64,000 bases of DNA from Vreelandella salicampi (GTDB lineage: Bacteria; Pseudomonadota; Gammaproteobacteria; Pseudomonadales; Halomonadaceae): assembly GCF_013415105.1 (NCBI RefSeq), contig NZ_JACCDF010000012.1, forward strand, positions 62,001 through 126,000, read 5' to 3'. Below the pieces are notes generated by a model. The model was not told the DNA's origin and ran no database searches. It was given only the letters and a program-made list of their open reading frames with translations. The translations under genes were made by a program, and so were the position numbers. Positions 32,950-42,111 of the stretch are shown piece after piece. Numbering within the stretch: the stretch's first letter is position 1; each line of letters starts with the position of its first letter.

Positions 32950-34068
32950 TCACTCGAAGCGATCATAACCGTTATGCATAAACGGGTAGTCGGTGTACCC
33001 CGTCTCATCGCCGCCGTAGAAGGTTGTGTGATCCGGTTCGTTAAGCTTGGCGCCCACGCGGAATCGCTCGGCGAGATCCGGATTGGCAATGTAGGGGCGA
33101 CCAAATGCCACGGCGTCAGCGGTGTTTTCCTCCAGGCGCTGGATGGCGCTGTCAGCATCGTATTTGCCGCAATAAATGATGCTGCCCTTAAAGCACTTGC
33201 GCAGCTGCTCGCGAAATCCCTCGGGGAAGGTAATGTCACCGCCAGCCCAGTTAGGCTCGTTAAGGTGAATATACGCCAAACCGCGTTTAGAGAGCTGTTC
33301 TGCTAAGTAGAAGGCCATCTCCTTGGGCTCGTCGTCGGTCAGGCCGAAAAGCTCGATAAAGGGCGTTAAACGAATGCCCACACGGTCGGCACCAAAGACT
33401 TCCGCGACCGCATCAACCACTTCCAACGGTAAGCGCGCGCGGTTTTCAACCGAGCCGCCGTACTGATCGGTGCGCTTATTGCTTCCGGTGGCGAGGAACT
33501 GATTGAGCAAGTACGCGTTGGCGGCGTGGACTTCCACCATATCAAAGCCAGCGCGCTTGGCGCGTATGGCGGCCTGACGGTAATCCTCAACGAGGCCGGG
33601 GATCTCATCAGTCTCAAGTGCGCGCGGCGTGCTGGTGGGGTGCTGCCCTGCGGTGCCATCCTCAAACTCGACAAAACACTGCGCGCCTTCGCCTTTTAGG
33701 GCGGTGGGGGCCACGGGCTGTTGGCCATCGGGCTGAACCATCTCGTGGGAGACGCGGCCTACGTGCCATAGCTGCAGCGCGATGCGCCCTCCCTTGGCGT
33801 GTACCGCGTCGATGACGCCTTTCCAGCCGGCTTCTTGCGCATTGGTCCAGATGCCTGGCGTGTAAACGTAGCCGCGAGCGGTGGGGGAAATGTTGGTTGC
33901 TTCGCTAATGATTAAGCCAGCAGCAGCGCGTTGGCCGTAGTAGGCTTGCTGCATCTTACCGGGAATGCTGTTGGGCGTACGTGCGCGGGTTAGCGGCGCC
34001 ATAATTACCCGATTGGGAAGGCTCAAACTTCCGAGTTGAAGTGGGCTAAGTAACGCGTTATGCGGCAT
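32950..34068 (-). CDS. Alkene reductase, old yellow enzyme family
   Basis: A 372-residue FMN-dependent ene-reductase that reduces activated carbon-carbon double bonds with NAD(P)H. It begins with LLSPLQLGSLSLPNRVIMAPLTRAR, has the substrate-binding His/Asn pair in VEVHAANAYLLNQFL and the FMN-binding SVENRARLPLEVV and VAFGRPYIANPDL motifs. It resembles NemA and xenobiotic reductases. It is flanked by a terminator and a 335-base gap, so it is probably monocistronic. Confidence 0.93.
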   Translation of the reverse strand: MPHNALLSPLQLGSLSLPNRVIMAPLTRARTPNSIPGKMQQAYYGQRAAAGLIISEATNISPTARGYVYTPGIWTNAQEAGWKGVIDAVHAKGGRIALQLWHVGRVSHEMVQPDGQQPVAPTALKGEGAQCFVEFEDGTAGQHPTSTPRALETDEIPGLVEDYRQAAIRAKRAGFDMVEVHAANAYLLNQFLATGSNKRTDQYGGSVENRARLPLEVVDAVAEVFGADRVGIRLTPFIELFGLTDDEPKEMAFYLAEQLSKRGLAYIHLNEPNWAGGDITFPEGFREQLRKCFKGSIIYCGKYDADSAIQRLEENTADAVAFGRPYIANPDLAERFRVGAKLNEPDHTTFYGGDETGYTDYPFMHNGYDRFE

Positions 34069-34403
34069 GCAATCGCTCCTATGGGTTAGCGCGTATGCGC
34101 TGAGGGTATAAAAGTATCAACACCATAGACGTATTGACGATAATCGCCAAGGTGCTTGGAATAAGGGGTTGGTATGAGGTGCTTGCAATAGTAGAGCGCT
34201 GCTACCCAAGGCGTATGACGTTTTGCGTATCGCTTTAGTAAGCTGGCAGGGCAAAATCATGAGGTCCGTTGATATGTATCAAGCAAGCGGATGCAATGTG
34301 TTCTGCAAAAAACGTACAATGCTTAATAACAACGTATTAGATTAAACGAGTCGAAAGGCTGAGTGACCACCCCATCGCCGCACTATCGGCACGAGGAGTA
34401 TAA
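34069..34403. other. 335-base gene-free region between the alkene reductase and the chemoreceptor
   Basis: The divergent promoter region of the ene-reductase (minus) and the MCP gene (plus). It is AT-richer than its flanks. I looked for a flagellar sigma-28 promoter before the MCP gene and found none; GAGGAG before the MCP start is the only confident element. Confidence 0.55.
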
Positions 34404-36140
34404 ATGCGCGTAACAATCAAGGCGCGTCTGATCACTGTGATCGGCGTGATGCTGGTATTGATGTTGTTGATTGGTGCCATGGGCTTTAATGGCATGATGT
34501 CATCCAACCGCTCAGTCGATAACATTTATCAAAATAACCTCCGTAATACCCAGCGTATTTCCGCCCTAAATGAACACGCCAAAGACATGATCATGGAGTT
34601 AGCGCTGGCGGGGCAGCACGACCCGATTCTTCCAGTGAGCGACCTACACAATCACGAAGTGCAGATGCACATGGACAATATCGTGATGAATCTGTCAGAG
34701 GTCGATTCTCATTGGCAGGAGTTGACAGAAAATGAGCTGTCGCCAGAAGCACAAGCGATTGCCGATCAGTTCATGGTCGATTATCGCCAACTACTGGGCT
34801 CTATCGCGCCCGTTATGCCGATGTACTCCGCCGGCAATTACGAGGCTGCGAACGAAAAAGCCTTTACCGAGGCGCTGCCCGCTTACCGTCAAATGGACAA
34901 AACCCTCACCGAGCTCATAGAGCTTGAGGAGCAAGAAGCGCAGGCTGAGTACCGCAACGCTGAGTCGCAAGCAAACTTCATGCGCAACCTGATGATTGCG
35001 GCGCTGATCGTGGCCGTTATCTTGGGCAGCATTATGGGGTGGCTGCTAATACGGCGTATTACCGAGTCGCTCGCATTGGCTCGCCGGCACTTCCACGCCA
35101 TGGCGGAGGGGGATCTGACCCGTTCGATCAGCTCCTCACACCGCGATGAGATCGGCGATATGCTGATGGAGCTTGGAGATATGCAGACCAAGTTGCACTC
35201 GTTGATTGGCGATATTAAATCCTCCGCGGATGCTATCTCTACCGCTTCCTCGCAAATCTCCACGGGCAATATAGATCTCTCGCAGCGTACCGAACAGCAG
35301 GCCTCTAGCCTGCAAGAAACGGCAGCGAGCATGGAACAGGTCGCTGCGACGGTGAAGAACAACACCCAGCATACCGGCGAGGCGAACCAGCTGGCTCACA
35401 CCGCCAGCACCTCAGCAAGCCAGGGCGGCGAGAAGGTCACTCAAGCGGTGGGCAAGATGCACGAGCTGACTCAAAGCTCGGAGAAGATCAGCGGCATTGT
35501 CTCTATGATCGATGGGATTGCCTTTCAGACCAATATTCTGGCGCTTAACGCCTCGGTAGAGGCCGCCCGTGCCGGTGAGCAGGGCCGTGGCTTTGCCGTG
35601 GTCGCCCAGGAGGTGCGCAGCCTGGCGCAGCGTAGTGCCGATGCGGCGAAGCAGATCCAAGAGTTGATCGTGGAAAACGATGAGATCGTCACGCAGGGAA
35701 GCACGGTGGTTGAAGACGTGGGTGACTCCATGAAGCAGATCGTTACCAACATCGGCAAGGTGTCTGACTTGATGGAAGAGGTGAGCCAGGCGTCCAACGA
35801 GCAGAGCTCTGCCATTGAGCAGATGAATACTGCAATAAACCAAATGGACGATGTCACCCAACAAAACGCTGCTCTGGTGGAGCAAACGGCGAATGCGTCG
35901 GCCTCGATGGAAGATCAGGCGCGTGACCTGTCCAATGCCGTGGCGTTCTTTAAATTAAGCAGTACCGAATCACGCCCTAGCCTAGCTCAGCCGTCATCTA
36001 ATAGCGCAATGAAGCGCCCCGCGCTGGGCAGCAGCCAAGCAAGCACATCTTCTCACTCGGAAGAAACGCCCCGCTCGCAACCCAAGCCCAAGCAGCAACG
36101 TGTCACGCAAAATGACGATGATGATTGGGAAACGTTCTAA
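34404..36140 (+). CDS. Methyl-accepting chemotaxis protein with C-terminal WETF tether
   Basis: A transmembrane chemoreceptor of 578 residues. TM1 at about 8-30; a four-helix-bundle periplasmic sensor (about 33-190); TM2 at about 194-213 ([20 protein letters not shown]); HAMP (about 214-268); and a long coiled-coil signalling domain with the hairpin tip [31 protein letters not shown] (tip residues around [11 protein letters not shown]). The protein ends DDDDWETF, matching the NWETF-type pentapeptide that tethers CheR and CheB. No che or flagellar genes are nearby. AGGAG lies before the ATG. The ligand is unknown. Confidence 0.95.
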   Translation: MRVTIKARLITVIGVMLVLMLLIGAMGFNGMMSSNRSVDNIYQNNLRNTQRISALNEHAKDMIMELALAGQHDPILPVSDLHNHEVQMHMDNIVMNLSEVDSHWQELTENELSPEAQAIADQFMVDYRQLLGSIAPVMPMYSAGNYEAANEKAFTEALPAYRQMDKTLTELIELEEQEAQAEYRNAESQANFMRNLMIAALIVAVILGSIMGWLLIRRITESLALARRHFHAMAEGDLTRSISSSHRDEIGDMLMELGDMQTKLHSLIGDIKSSADAISTASSQISTGNIDLSQRTEQQASSLQETAASMEQVAATVKNNTQHTGEANQLAHTASTSASQGGEKVTQAVGKMHELTQSSEKISGIVSMIDGIAFQTNILALNASVEAARAGEQGRGFAVVAQEVRSLAQRSADAAKQIQELIVENDEIVTQGSTVVEDVGDSMKQIVTNIGKVSDLMEEVSQASNEQSSAIEQMNTAINQMDDVTQQNAALVEQTANASASMEDQARDLSNAVAFFKLSSTESRPSLAQPSSNSAMKRPALGSSQASTSSHSEETPRSQPKPKQQRVTQNDDDDWETF

Positions 36141-36168
36141 AGGTTGTTTTAGTGTGACGCGCTAATCG

Positions 36169-36213
36169 CAAAACGCCGCTGGTTACGTCATGGTAGCCAG
36201 CGGCGTTTTGCTG
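36169..36213. terminator. Terminator between the chemoreceptor and the SLT-like gene
   Basis: A 14-bp perfect stem (CAAAACGCCGCTGG with CCAGCGGCGTTTTG) closes a 14-base loop 28 bases after the MCP stop. A/T runs on both sides suit both convergent transcripts. Confidence 0.85.
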
Positions 36214-36236
36214 TGCGGAGTTCTGTTTCGCTTCCA

Positions 36237-36878
36237 TTAGTCTTTACGACAAAATGGCCAGACTTGATAAAACTTGCGGCACTGAAACTCCGCTTCACAA
36301 TTGGCTAGCTGCGAGCGGTAGCGGTTGGCACGGCTCGCGACTTGGCGCGCGGCACGTTGTACTGCTGGCTTGGCGCGATAGCTGCCGCGTTGATAGCCGC
36401 CGGCGCCTTCGTGGTAGGCGAGATAAAGGTGCTCGGGGTTATGGAGCGAAATACCCGTTTGCGCGCGGGTACGGGTGTTGTACCAGCCGATAAAATCGGT
36501 GGCGTGCTTCATGTGCGTGCGCCTAGCGAAAAGGCTGCCGGCTTGGTCGCGGTACTCCCCCCAGACCGGGTCTTGGGCTTGGGCGTATCCTTTGGCCGAT
36601 GATGGGCGCGGGCCGGGAATAAAGCCGAGATAACGTTTGCGCGGCGGACGAACGTGGCTGCGAAACGACGATTCCTGCTGGATAAAAGCCATTTGCGTCT
36701 CGATCGGTGTGCCCCACGACGCTTCAGAATCGCGCGCGTAGTCGTACCAGCTGGGCTGTTCGCGGAAAATTTCGCAGATATTGCTTTGGTCCTGCGGTGG
36801 GGCGGGCGCAAAGGCGGCGCAGCCCGAGAGCAAAAACATCAGCACCAGCGCAGTGGCAAAAGGCGTTTGTTGGGTCAT
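36237..36878 (-). CDS. Lytic-transglycosylase-like lipoprotein
   Basis: A 213-residue outer-membrane-type lipoprotein. The lipobox LLSGC places the lipidated Cys at residue 19. The QMAFIQQESSFRSHVRPP segment resembles the SLT active-site helix with its Glu, and GYAQAQDPVWGEYRDQAG and HLYLAYHEGAGGY continue the lysozyme-like fold. Role inferred: peptidoglycan cleavage. An unusual feature is the Arg/Lys-rich C-terminal region containing four Cys. Confidence 0.75.
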   Translation of the reverse strand: MTQQTPFATALVLMFLLSGCAAFAPAPPQDQSNICEIFREQPSWYDYARDSEASWGTPIETQMAFIQQESSFRSHVRPPRKRYLGFIPGPRPSSAKGYAQAQDPVWGEYRDQAGSLFARRTHMKHATDFIGWYNTRTRAQTGISLHNPEHLYLAYHEGAGGYQRGSYRAKPAVQRAARQVASRANRYRSQLANCEAEFQCRKFYQVWPFCRKD

Positions 36879-36931
36879 GGTGACTCCCTTGCGAGTATAA
36901 ATGTGTCTCGGGCATGGCCTTAACTGCTTAC

Positions 36932-37375
36932 TTAGTGGCTCATCGGCATGATCGGTCGCACGGGGGCGGTTATGTCGAGCGTTTCGCCGTTATCAAACGT
37001 GAGCGTTAGCGCCACCTTATCACCTTCGCTCACAGCGCCTTCCAGGCCGATCATCATCAGGTGCAGCCCGCCGGGGGCGAGGGTGACGTCACCATTTGCC
37101 GGTACGTCAATGTGCTCGATTTGGCGCATCTGCATAACGCCGTCGACATCCACGTGATTGTGCATTTCGGTGTGGGCAGTGAGCTCGTTATCCGCATTGA
37201 TTAAGCGAACCGGCGAGTCGCTTGTGTTGTGTAGTGTCATGAAGGCAGCGGTCGTGGGGGAGCCAGGAGGCACTTCGCGCACAAAAGGGTCGAGCGCGGT
37301 AATAGCGTCAGCGTGTGCGGCGGTGGTCAGTAGCAGGGCGCTGGTCGCCGCGGTAAGAAGTATCGATTTCAGCAT
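36932..37375 (-). CDS. PCu(A)C copper chaperone
   Basis: A periplasmic copper(I) chaperone of 147 residues that helps metallate the CuA site of cytochrome oxidases. A signal peptide (about 1-22, cleaved after HADA) precedes the domain. Copper ligands fit the H-M-x10-M-x21-H-x-M pattern: HTEMHNH, then MQMRQIEHI, and GGLHLMMIGL. The ATG at 37375 was chosen because it gives a clean signal peptide; a frame to 37417 only adds charged residues. No ScoI gene is adjacent. Confidence 0.88.
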   Translation of the reverse strand: MLKSILLTAATSALLLTTAAHADAITALDPFVREVPPGSPTTAAFMTLHNTSDSPVRLINADNELTAHTEMHNHVDVDGVMQMRQIEHIDVPANGDVTLAPGGLHLMMIGLEGAVSEGDKVALTLTFDNGETLDITAPVRPIMPMSH

Positions 37376-37541
37376 GAGTCGGCCTCGCGTGATGATGGAT
37401 AACACCACGGGCATCATACAAGGTTTTCTTACGCCACCGCCAAGCGTGCGACACCGCGTCCAGTTGAGCGTGCTGGCCTATTTGCAAACGCGTTCGATCA
37501 CGGTAGCGTAGGTGAGACTCAATAATGAAGAGGACAAAGCT

Positions 37542-37844
37542 ATGTATATCGCCATGAACCGTTTTCGTATTGCGCCTGGTCGTGAAGAGGACTTTCTCAA
37601 CGTCTGGCGCAACCGCGACAGCCATCTTGAAGAAGTGCCCGGGTTTAAGCAGTTTCAGATGCTGCAGGGCGAAAAGCAGGACGATTACACGGTGTTTATC
37701 TCGCACAGTGTTTGGGAGTCCGAAGAAGCGTTTCGCGCCTGGACAAAATCTGACGCGTTTCGCAAAGCACACGCCAACGCCAGAGCGCCGGAAGGCATCT
37801 ACCTTGGCCCGCCGCAGTTTGAGGGCTATCAGGTGGTGCTGTAG
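37542..37844 (+). CDS. Antibiotic biosynthesis monooxygenase-fold protein (HmoA/IsdG-like)
   Basis: A 100-residue dimeric alpha+beta-barrel protein starting MYIAMNRFRIAPGREEDFLNVWRNRD. The VPGFKQFQMLQG strand and SVWESEEAFRAWTKSDAFRKAH are typical of the ABM family, whose HmoA/IsdG members degrade heme, but no heme-uptake genes are near. The ATG at 37542 has GAGG upstream; the frame is open 10 codons further. Confidence 0.82.
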   Translation: MYIAMNRFRIAPGREEDFLNVWRNRDSHLEEVPGFKQFQMLQGEKQDDYTVFISHSVWESEEAFRAWTKSDAFRKAHANARAPEGIYLGPPQFEGYQVVL

Positions 37845-38019
37845 AAGCGGTTATCATCCCTAGCCGTTTATGACCCATAGATGAACGCTAAACATCCAAT
37901 AAATGATGTGTGTCAATTATATGCATAAATAATGCGCAAAAACCCCTTAAAAGCTGTGCTAAATCAGGCATCCTTAGGAGCCCAAGATCCCCAATAATGA
38001 CGATAAGGTACTCGGCGCT

Positions 38020-41000
38020 ATGCCAGATTCCCCTGAAGCACTGGCGTCTGAATCGCGCTTATATTCACGCTTACGGGTCAATGCCTTTACGCTTTATATG
38101 CTAGCGCTGATCGCGATGGCGGTAATTTTTACCTGGATTTTGAGTGATCAATACCGCCAAGAGATTGATGCGGCGCATGAGCGCAACTCAACGCGAGCCG
38201 ATCTGGTCGCTGAGTGGGTGAATAGCACCTTCGCGTTAAGTGAACATGCGCTGAGGGATATTGCAGAGCTTTTAGAGCCGCCGCTTTTACCGCGCGTGGA
38301 CGACTACTCCTCCCTGGAAAGTCTGTTGATCAAGCGCCGCGATAGTCTGCCGCTGGTAAATGAACTTGCCGTGATCGACGAGCAGGGCAGTGTCGTGGTC
38401 AGCTCGAACGCCTCTCACCCGCCGGGGTTTGATGTCAGCGGCATGCCGTTTTTCCGTGAGTTTCAACAACACCCGCAGCGTGACGACTACGTGTCGCCCC
38501 TTTTGTGGTCAGCGGTTGAAAGTGACTATCTTATTTTTCATGTGCGCCGGTTACGCGGCTTAGAAGGCGGCTTTGATGGCCTAGTGGTCGCACGCATTGC
38601 CCCGCAGCGATTTGATGACACCTTGCAGCGCTTAACGATGCGCCTGGGTGAGAGCATGGCGATCATCGATAGCGAGGGAAAACTGCTGGCTCGTCGTCCT
38701 GATGGCGAGGAGGTGCTCGGTGGAGTGGTCACGAATGATGAAGTCGAGCGTTTTCTCGCCAGTAACGTAGGCACGCAGGCGGTGCGTATGCAGTCGCCGG
38801 TGGATGGCGAAGAGCGCCTTTACTGGTTGCAACGCTTGGACACCTTGCCCTTCGCGGTTGTGGTGGGGGATAGCATTGATGCGCTGCTAGCACCCTGGCG
38901 CCAGCGGTTGATGATTTTGTGTGTGATTGCCGCGGCGATGGCGCTGCTGGGTATCTGGTTCGTGCGTCACTACCTTCACCGGTTGCAGCTATCGCAGCAG
39001 CTGCACCAGCGGGTGCTGGAGCGTGAAGAGGCCCGCACGCAGGCGCAGATGCGCGAAGCACGCTTAGAAGCGCTGGTGCACTCGATTCAGGATATGATTT
39101 TTGTCTTCGATGAGTATGGCTGCTTTACCTATATTCACGCATTGAACGACGAGCAGCTGCTTCACCCCCAAAACGAGGTCATCGGCCGCCATTACAGCGA
39201 AGTGTTACCCGATGATGTTGTTCAGGCGCTTACGGGCACCTTCTATCGCGTACAGCATAACCGCGAGTCACAAGAGCTTGAGTATTCGCTGCAGATCAAC
39301 GGGCAACGGCGCTACTACCACGCCATTTTAAGCCCGCTGGCCGACGGGATCGGCATCTTTAACGGCGTGCTGGCCGCCGTGCGCGATGTGACCCAAGCCA
39401 AAATCAATGAAGCGGAATTGCGCATTGCCGCGACCGCGTTCAAGACGCATCTGGGGATGATTATCACCGATGCGCGCGGGCGCATTCTTAAGGTCAACGA
39501 CACCTTTACCCAAATCACCGGCTACAAAGAGTACGAGGTGCTGGGTAAGAACCCGCGGATCTTTAGCTCTGGCCGCCACGACCGCGAGTTTTATCACAAA
39601 ATGTGGTCAGAGGTTGCCTACACCGGTAGCTGGGAAGGCGAGATTTGGAACCGGCGCAAAAACGGCCAAGTCTTTCCCGAGTGGCTGACGATCAGCGCCG
39701 TTCGCGATGAAAAGGAGTGCCTGACGCATTACGTCGCCACGCTGAACGACATCACCGAAAGCAAAGCCGCCGAGCAGGAAATTCATCAGTTGGCGTTTTA
39801 TGACCCGCTTACCGGGCTTGCCAATCGGCGTTTGTTCCTTGATCGCATGGCAGCTGCCCTCAAAGATAGCGAGCGTCATGCGCAGCACGGTGTGCTGTTG
39901 TTTATTGACCTGGATAACTTCAAGCAGGTGAACGATACCCTAGGGCATTATGCTGGCGACCAGCTGTTGCAAAACATGGCGCGCGAGCTGTCTCAAATGC
40001 TGCGTGATAGCGATACCCTAGCGCGCCTGGGCGGCGACGAATTCGCCGTGCTGATTCAAGCGCTGGACCGTGATGTGGAACAAGCCGCTCAGTTGGCAGA
40101 GGGCATTGCGTTGAAGCTGCTCACGGCAATTCGACGCCCAATCGATGTGAATAATGAAACGGTACTGGTGACCGGCAGTATCGGTATTACGCTGTTGGAT
40201 GACAGTGTGAATAGCGTCGATGGCTACTTGCAGCAGGCAGATATGGCGCTTTTTCAGGCCAAAGAAGCCGGACGAGATACGTTAAGTTTCTTCGATCCCA
40301 ATATGCAGGCCGCGCTAGTATCGCGGGCACGGCTTGAGAAGGATCTGCGCCAAGCCTTGGATAATGATGAGTGGCGGTTGGTGTATCAACCGCAAGTGGA
40401 TATCGACAGCATGATCACCGGCGTGGAAGCCCTGCTGCGATGGCATCACCCCGAGCGCGGTATCGTCTCGCCGGGGGATTTCATTCCGCTATTAGAAAGT
40501 ACTCGGTTGATTAACGACGTGGGGGGCTGGGTGTTAGAAACCGCCTGCAAACAGCTGGCCGAGTGGCAACATCGCCCGGATACAGCGCACCTCACTGTGT
40601 CGGTGAACATTAGCCCGGTGCAGTTCCGCGAAGACAATTTCGTCCCCAAGGTGAAATCGATATTGCGCCGCACTGGTGCGCCAGCGGATAAATTAAAGCT
40701 TGAAGTGACCGAGACGCTGTTTGTCGAGGCGCAGGATGATACCCGCCGCAAAATGGAACATCTGCGCTCGCAAGGCCTGCACTTCTCTCTCGATGATTTT
40801 GGCACGGGGTATTCATCGCTTGCCTACCTAGCGCACTTGCCGCTTGATCAACTCAAAATCGACCAGAGCTTTGTGCGCCAGGTGCTTGATAGCCCTGCTA
40901 ACGCCGCGATTGTGGAGAGTACCATCGTGTTGGCGAAGAGTTTGGGGCTTTCGGTGATTGCCGAAGGCGTGGAAACCAAAGCGCACCAAAACTGGCTAGC

Positions 41001-41079
41001 ACGCCACGGTTGCTATGCCTTCCAGGGCTTTTTGTTTGGCCGGCCAGTAGCGGTCAGTGAGATTGAGTCGATATTGTAG
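38020..41079 (+). CDS. Cache-PAS-PAS-GGDEF-EAL c-di-GMP enzyme
   Basis: A 1019-residue membrane protein. TM1 about 26-45, a double-Cache-like periplasmic sensor (about 50-290), TM2 about 299-316, a coiled linker, PAS (about 345-460), PAS (about 465-585), GGDEF and EAL. LGGDEF is intact and RDSD five residues before it is an RxxD inhibitory site. EALLRW, DDFGTGYSSL, LKIDQSF and AEGVET are intact. Both activities are possible. The start at 38020 has only a weak AAGG 12 bases upstream. The 3' end overlaps the convergent CobW gene by 26 bases. Confidence 0.9.
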   Translation: MPDSPEALASESRLYSRLRVNAFTLYMLALIAMAVIFTWILSDQYRQEIDAAHERNSTRADLVAEWVNSTFALSEHALRDIAELLEPPLLPRVDDYSSLESLLIKRRDSLPLVNELAVIDEQGSVVVSSNASHPPGFDVSGMPFFREFQQHPQRDDYVSPLLWSAVESDYLIFHVRRLRGLEGGFDGLVVARIAPQRFDDTLQRLTMRLGESMAIIDSEGKLLARRPDGEEVLGGVVTNDEVERFLASNVGTQAVRMQSPVDGEERLYWLQRLDTLPFAVVVGDSIDALLAPWRQRLMILCVIAAAMALLGIWFVRHYLHRLQLSQQLHQRVLEREEARTQAQMREARLEALVHSIQDMIFVFDEYGCFTYIHALNDEQLLHPQNEVIGRHYSEVLPDDVVQALTGTFYRVQHNRESQELEYSLQINGQRRYYHAILSPLADGIGIFNGVLAAVRDVTQAKINEAELRIAATAFKTHLGMIITDARGRILKVNDTFTQITGYKEYEVLGKNPRIFSSGRHDREFYHKMWSEVAYTGSWEGEIWNRRKNGQVFPEWLTISAVRDEKECLTHYVATLNDITESKAAEQEIHQLAFYDPLTGLANRRLFLDRMAAALKDSERHAQHGVLLFIDLDNFKQVNDTLGHYAGDQLLQNMARELSQMLRDSDTLARLGGDEFAVLIQALDRDVEQAAQLAEGIALKLLTAIRRPIDVNNETVLVTGSIGITLLDDSVNSVDGYLQQADMALFQAKEAGRDTLSFFDPNMQAALVSRARLEKDLRQALDNDEWRLVYQPQVDIDSMITGVEALLRWHHPERGIVSPGDFIPLLESTRLINDVGGWVLETACKQLAEWQHRPDTAHLTVSVNISPVQFREDNFVPKVKSILRRTGAPADKLKLEVTETLFVEAQDDTRRKMEHLRSQGLHFSLDDFGTGYSSLAYLAHLPLDQLKIDQSFVRQVLDSPANAAIVESTIVLAKSLGLSVIAEGVETKAHQNWLARHGCYAFQGFLFGRPVAVSEIESIL

Positions 41080-42109
41080 CGCAGGCGTTGAGCCGCGCTA
41101 AAAGCGGCTCAACCGCGATCATCTCTGCGCTGGGGTGAATCACCTCTAGACGTGAATCCTGCCGCCATGGCGTGCTTTCCAGCTGAAAGGTACCGCCTGA
41201 GCGATTCAACCGTTTCCAGCCGTTGTCGGTGTGAAATACGCCTTTGATGCGCGCATCCAAGGGGAGTTCACCTAGCGTGGCCGCCAGCCGGTCGAGATCA
41301 AAGCACGTGCCTGGGTGCCAGCGCATCCCGATGCTGGTGTACCCCAGCGATGTGCCGACCTCTACCTGCGGCTTTCCAAGCGCAGGCGGGAAATCAAAAA
41401 AACCGCCGTCTACGCTTGGCACGGTACTCGAGTCAGTACTTGAGACGGTACTTGATACAGCGCCTACCTGATGCGCGTCGGGTACCGCGCCGCTTTTCGC
41501 CTCGCTGGCACGGCTTTCCAGCAATAGCGAGATCGGCAGTTCACCGTGGGGCGCGTCGCGCACCCATTTGCGCGGCGGCCAATGCGCGCCGGCATGTTGG
41601 TGGGCGGCGTCGATCTGCTCGGCGCTGCTGTGGTCATGCATGGTAATGGCAATGGCGTCGGCAATGGCGAGTTGGTCTTGAAAGGTTTCATGTTCGCGGG
41701 CGCGCGGCTCATCCAAGCGGCGCGGGTCGAGCGTGGCGATAATATCGCGCACTTCAAGCGAATCAATGAACGCCTCGCTGCGCAGCAGATCGATCAACCC
41801 TGCCGGGTGGCCAAGGCCCGAGGGTTCAATAATCAGCCGATCAGGCTGGGTGCGTGAGAGTAGGCTAACAAGCCCCGCTTGCAGCACAAAAGCCAGCTGG
41901 CAGCACAGGCAACCGCCGGGCAATCCCTTCACCGCCACGTCATTGCGCTGCTCAAACATCGCTTGGTCGATGCCGATCTGGCCGAATTCGTTGACCAGAA
42001 TTGCCCACGTTTCATCCACAGGCTTCTGCGCAACCAGGCTGTGGATAAGCGTGCTTTTGCCGCTACCCAGAAAGCCGGTAATGATATGCACCGGCACGCG
42101 TTGTGCCAC
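41054..42109 (-). CDS. CobW/G3E-family metallochaperone GTPase
   Basis: A 351-residue P-loop GTPase. [14 protein letters not shown] (about 12-25) is the Walker A; GGCLCCQLAF contains the CxCC metal motif that defines the family; a C-terminal CobW_C-type domain follows (about 260-345). Relatives deliver zinc or other metals to target enzymes. It starts with GTG two bases after the moaA stop, so it appears to be the last gene of the leftward moa/fdh accessory set. An odd Ser/Thr/Val-rich insert (about 215-232) is encoded by 12-base repeats. Confidence 0.85.
   Translation of the reverse strand: MAQRVPVHIITGFLGSGKSTLIHSLVAQKPVDETWAILVNEFGQIGIDQAMFEQRNDVAVKGLPGGCLCCQLAFVLQAGLVSLLSRTQPDRLIIEPSGLGHPAGLIDLLRSEAFIDSLEVRDIIATLDPRRLDEPRAREHETFQDQLAIADAIAITMHDHSSAEQIDAAHQHAGAHWPPRKWVRDAPHGELPISLLLESRASEAKSGAVPDAHQVGAVSSTVSSTDSSTVPSVDGGFFDFPPALGKPQVEVGTSLGYTSIGMRWHPGTCFDLDRLAATLGELPLDARIKGVFHTDNGWKRLNRSGGTFQLESTPWRQDSRLEVIHPSAEMIAVEPLLARLNACATISTQSH
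41421..41456 (-). repeat. Three 12-bp in-frame units inside the CobW gene
   Basis: Plus-strand units ACGGTACTCGAG, TCAGTACTTGAG and ACGGTACTTGAT follow one another. On the coding strand they give Ser-Ser-Thr-Val, Ser-Ser-Thr-Asp, Ser-Ser-Thr-Val in the linker between the GTPase and CobW_C domains. Unit number could change without breaking the frame. Confidence 0.6.
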
Positions 42110-42111
42110 GT

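Noticed and set aside
34069..34403. Flagellar sigma-28 promoter before the chemoreceptor
   Set aside because: No TAAA-N15-GCCGATAA match; a CTATCGGC fragment near 34383 is in the wrong orientation.
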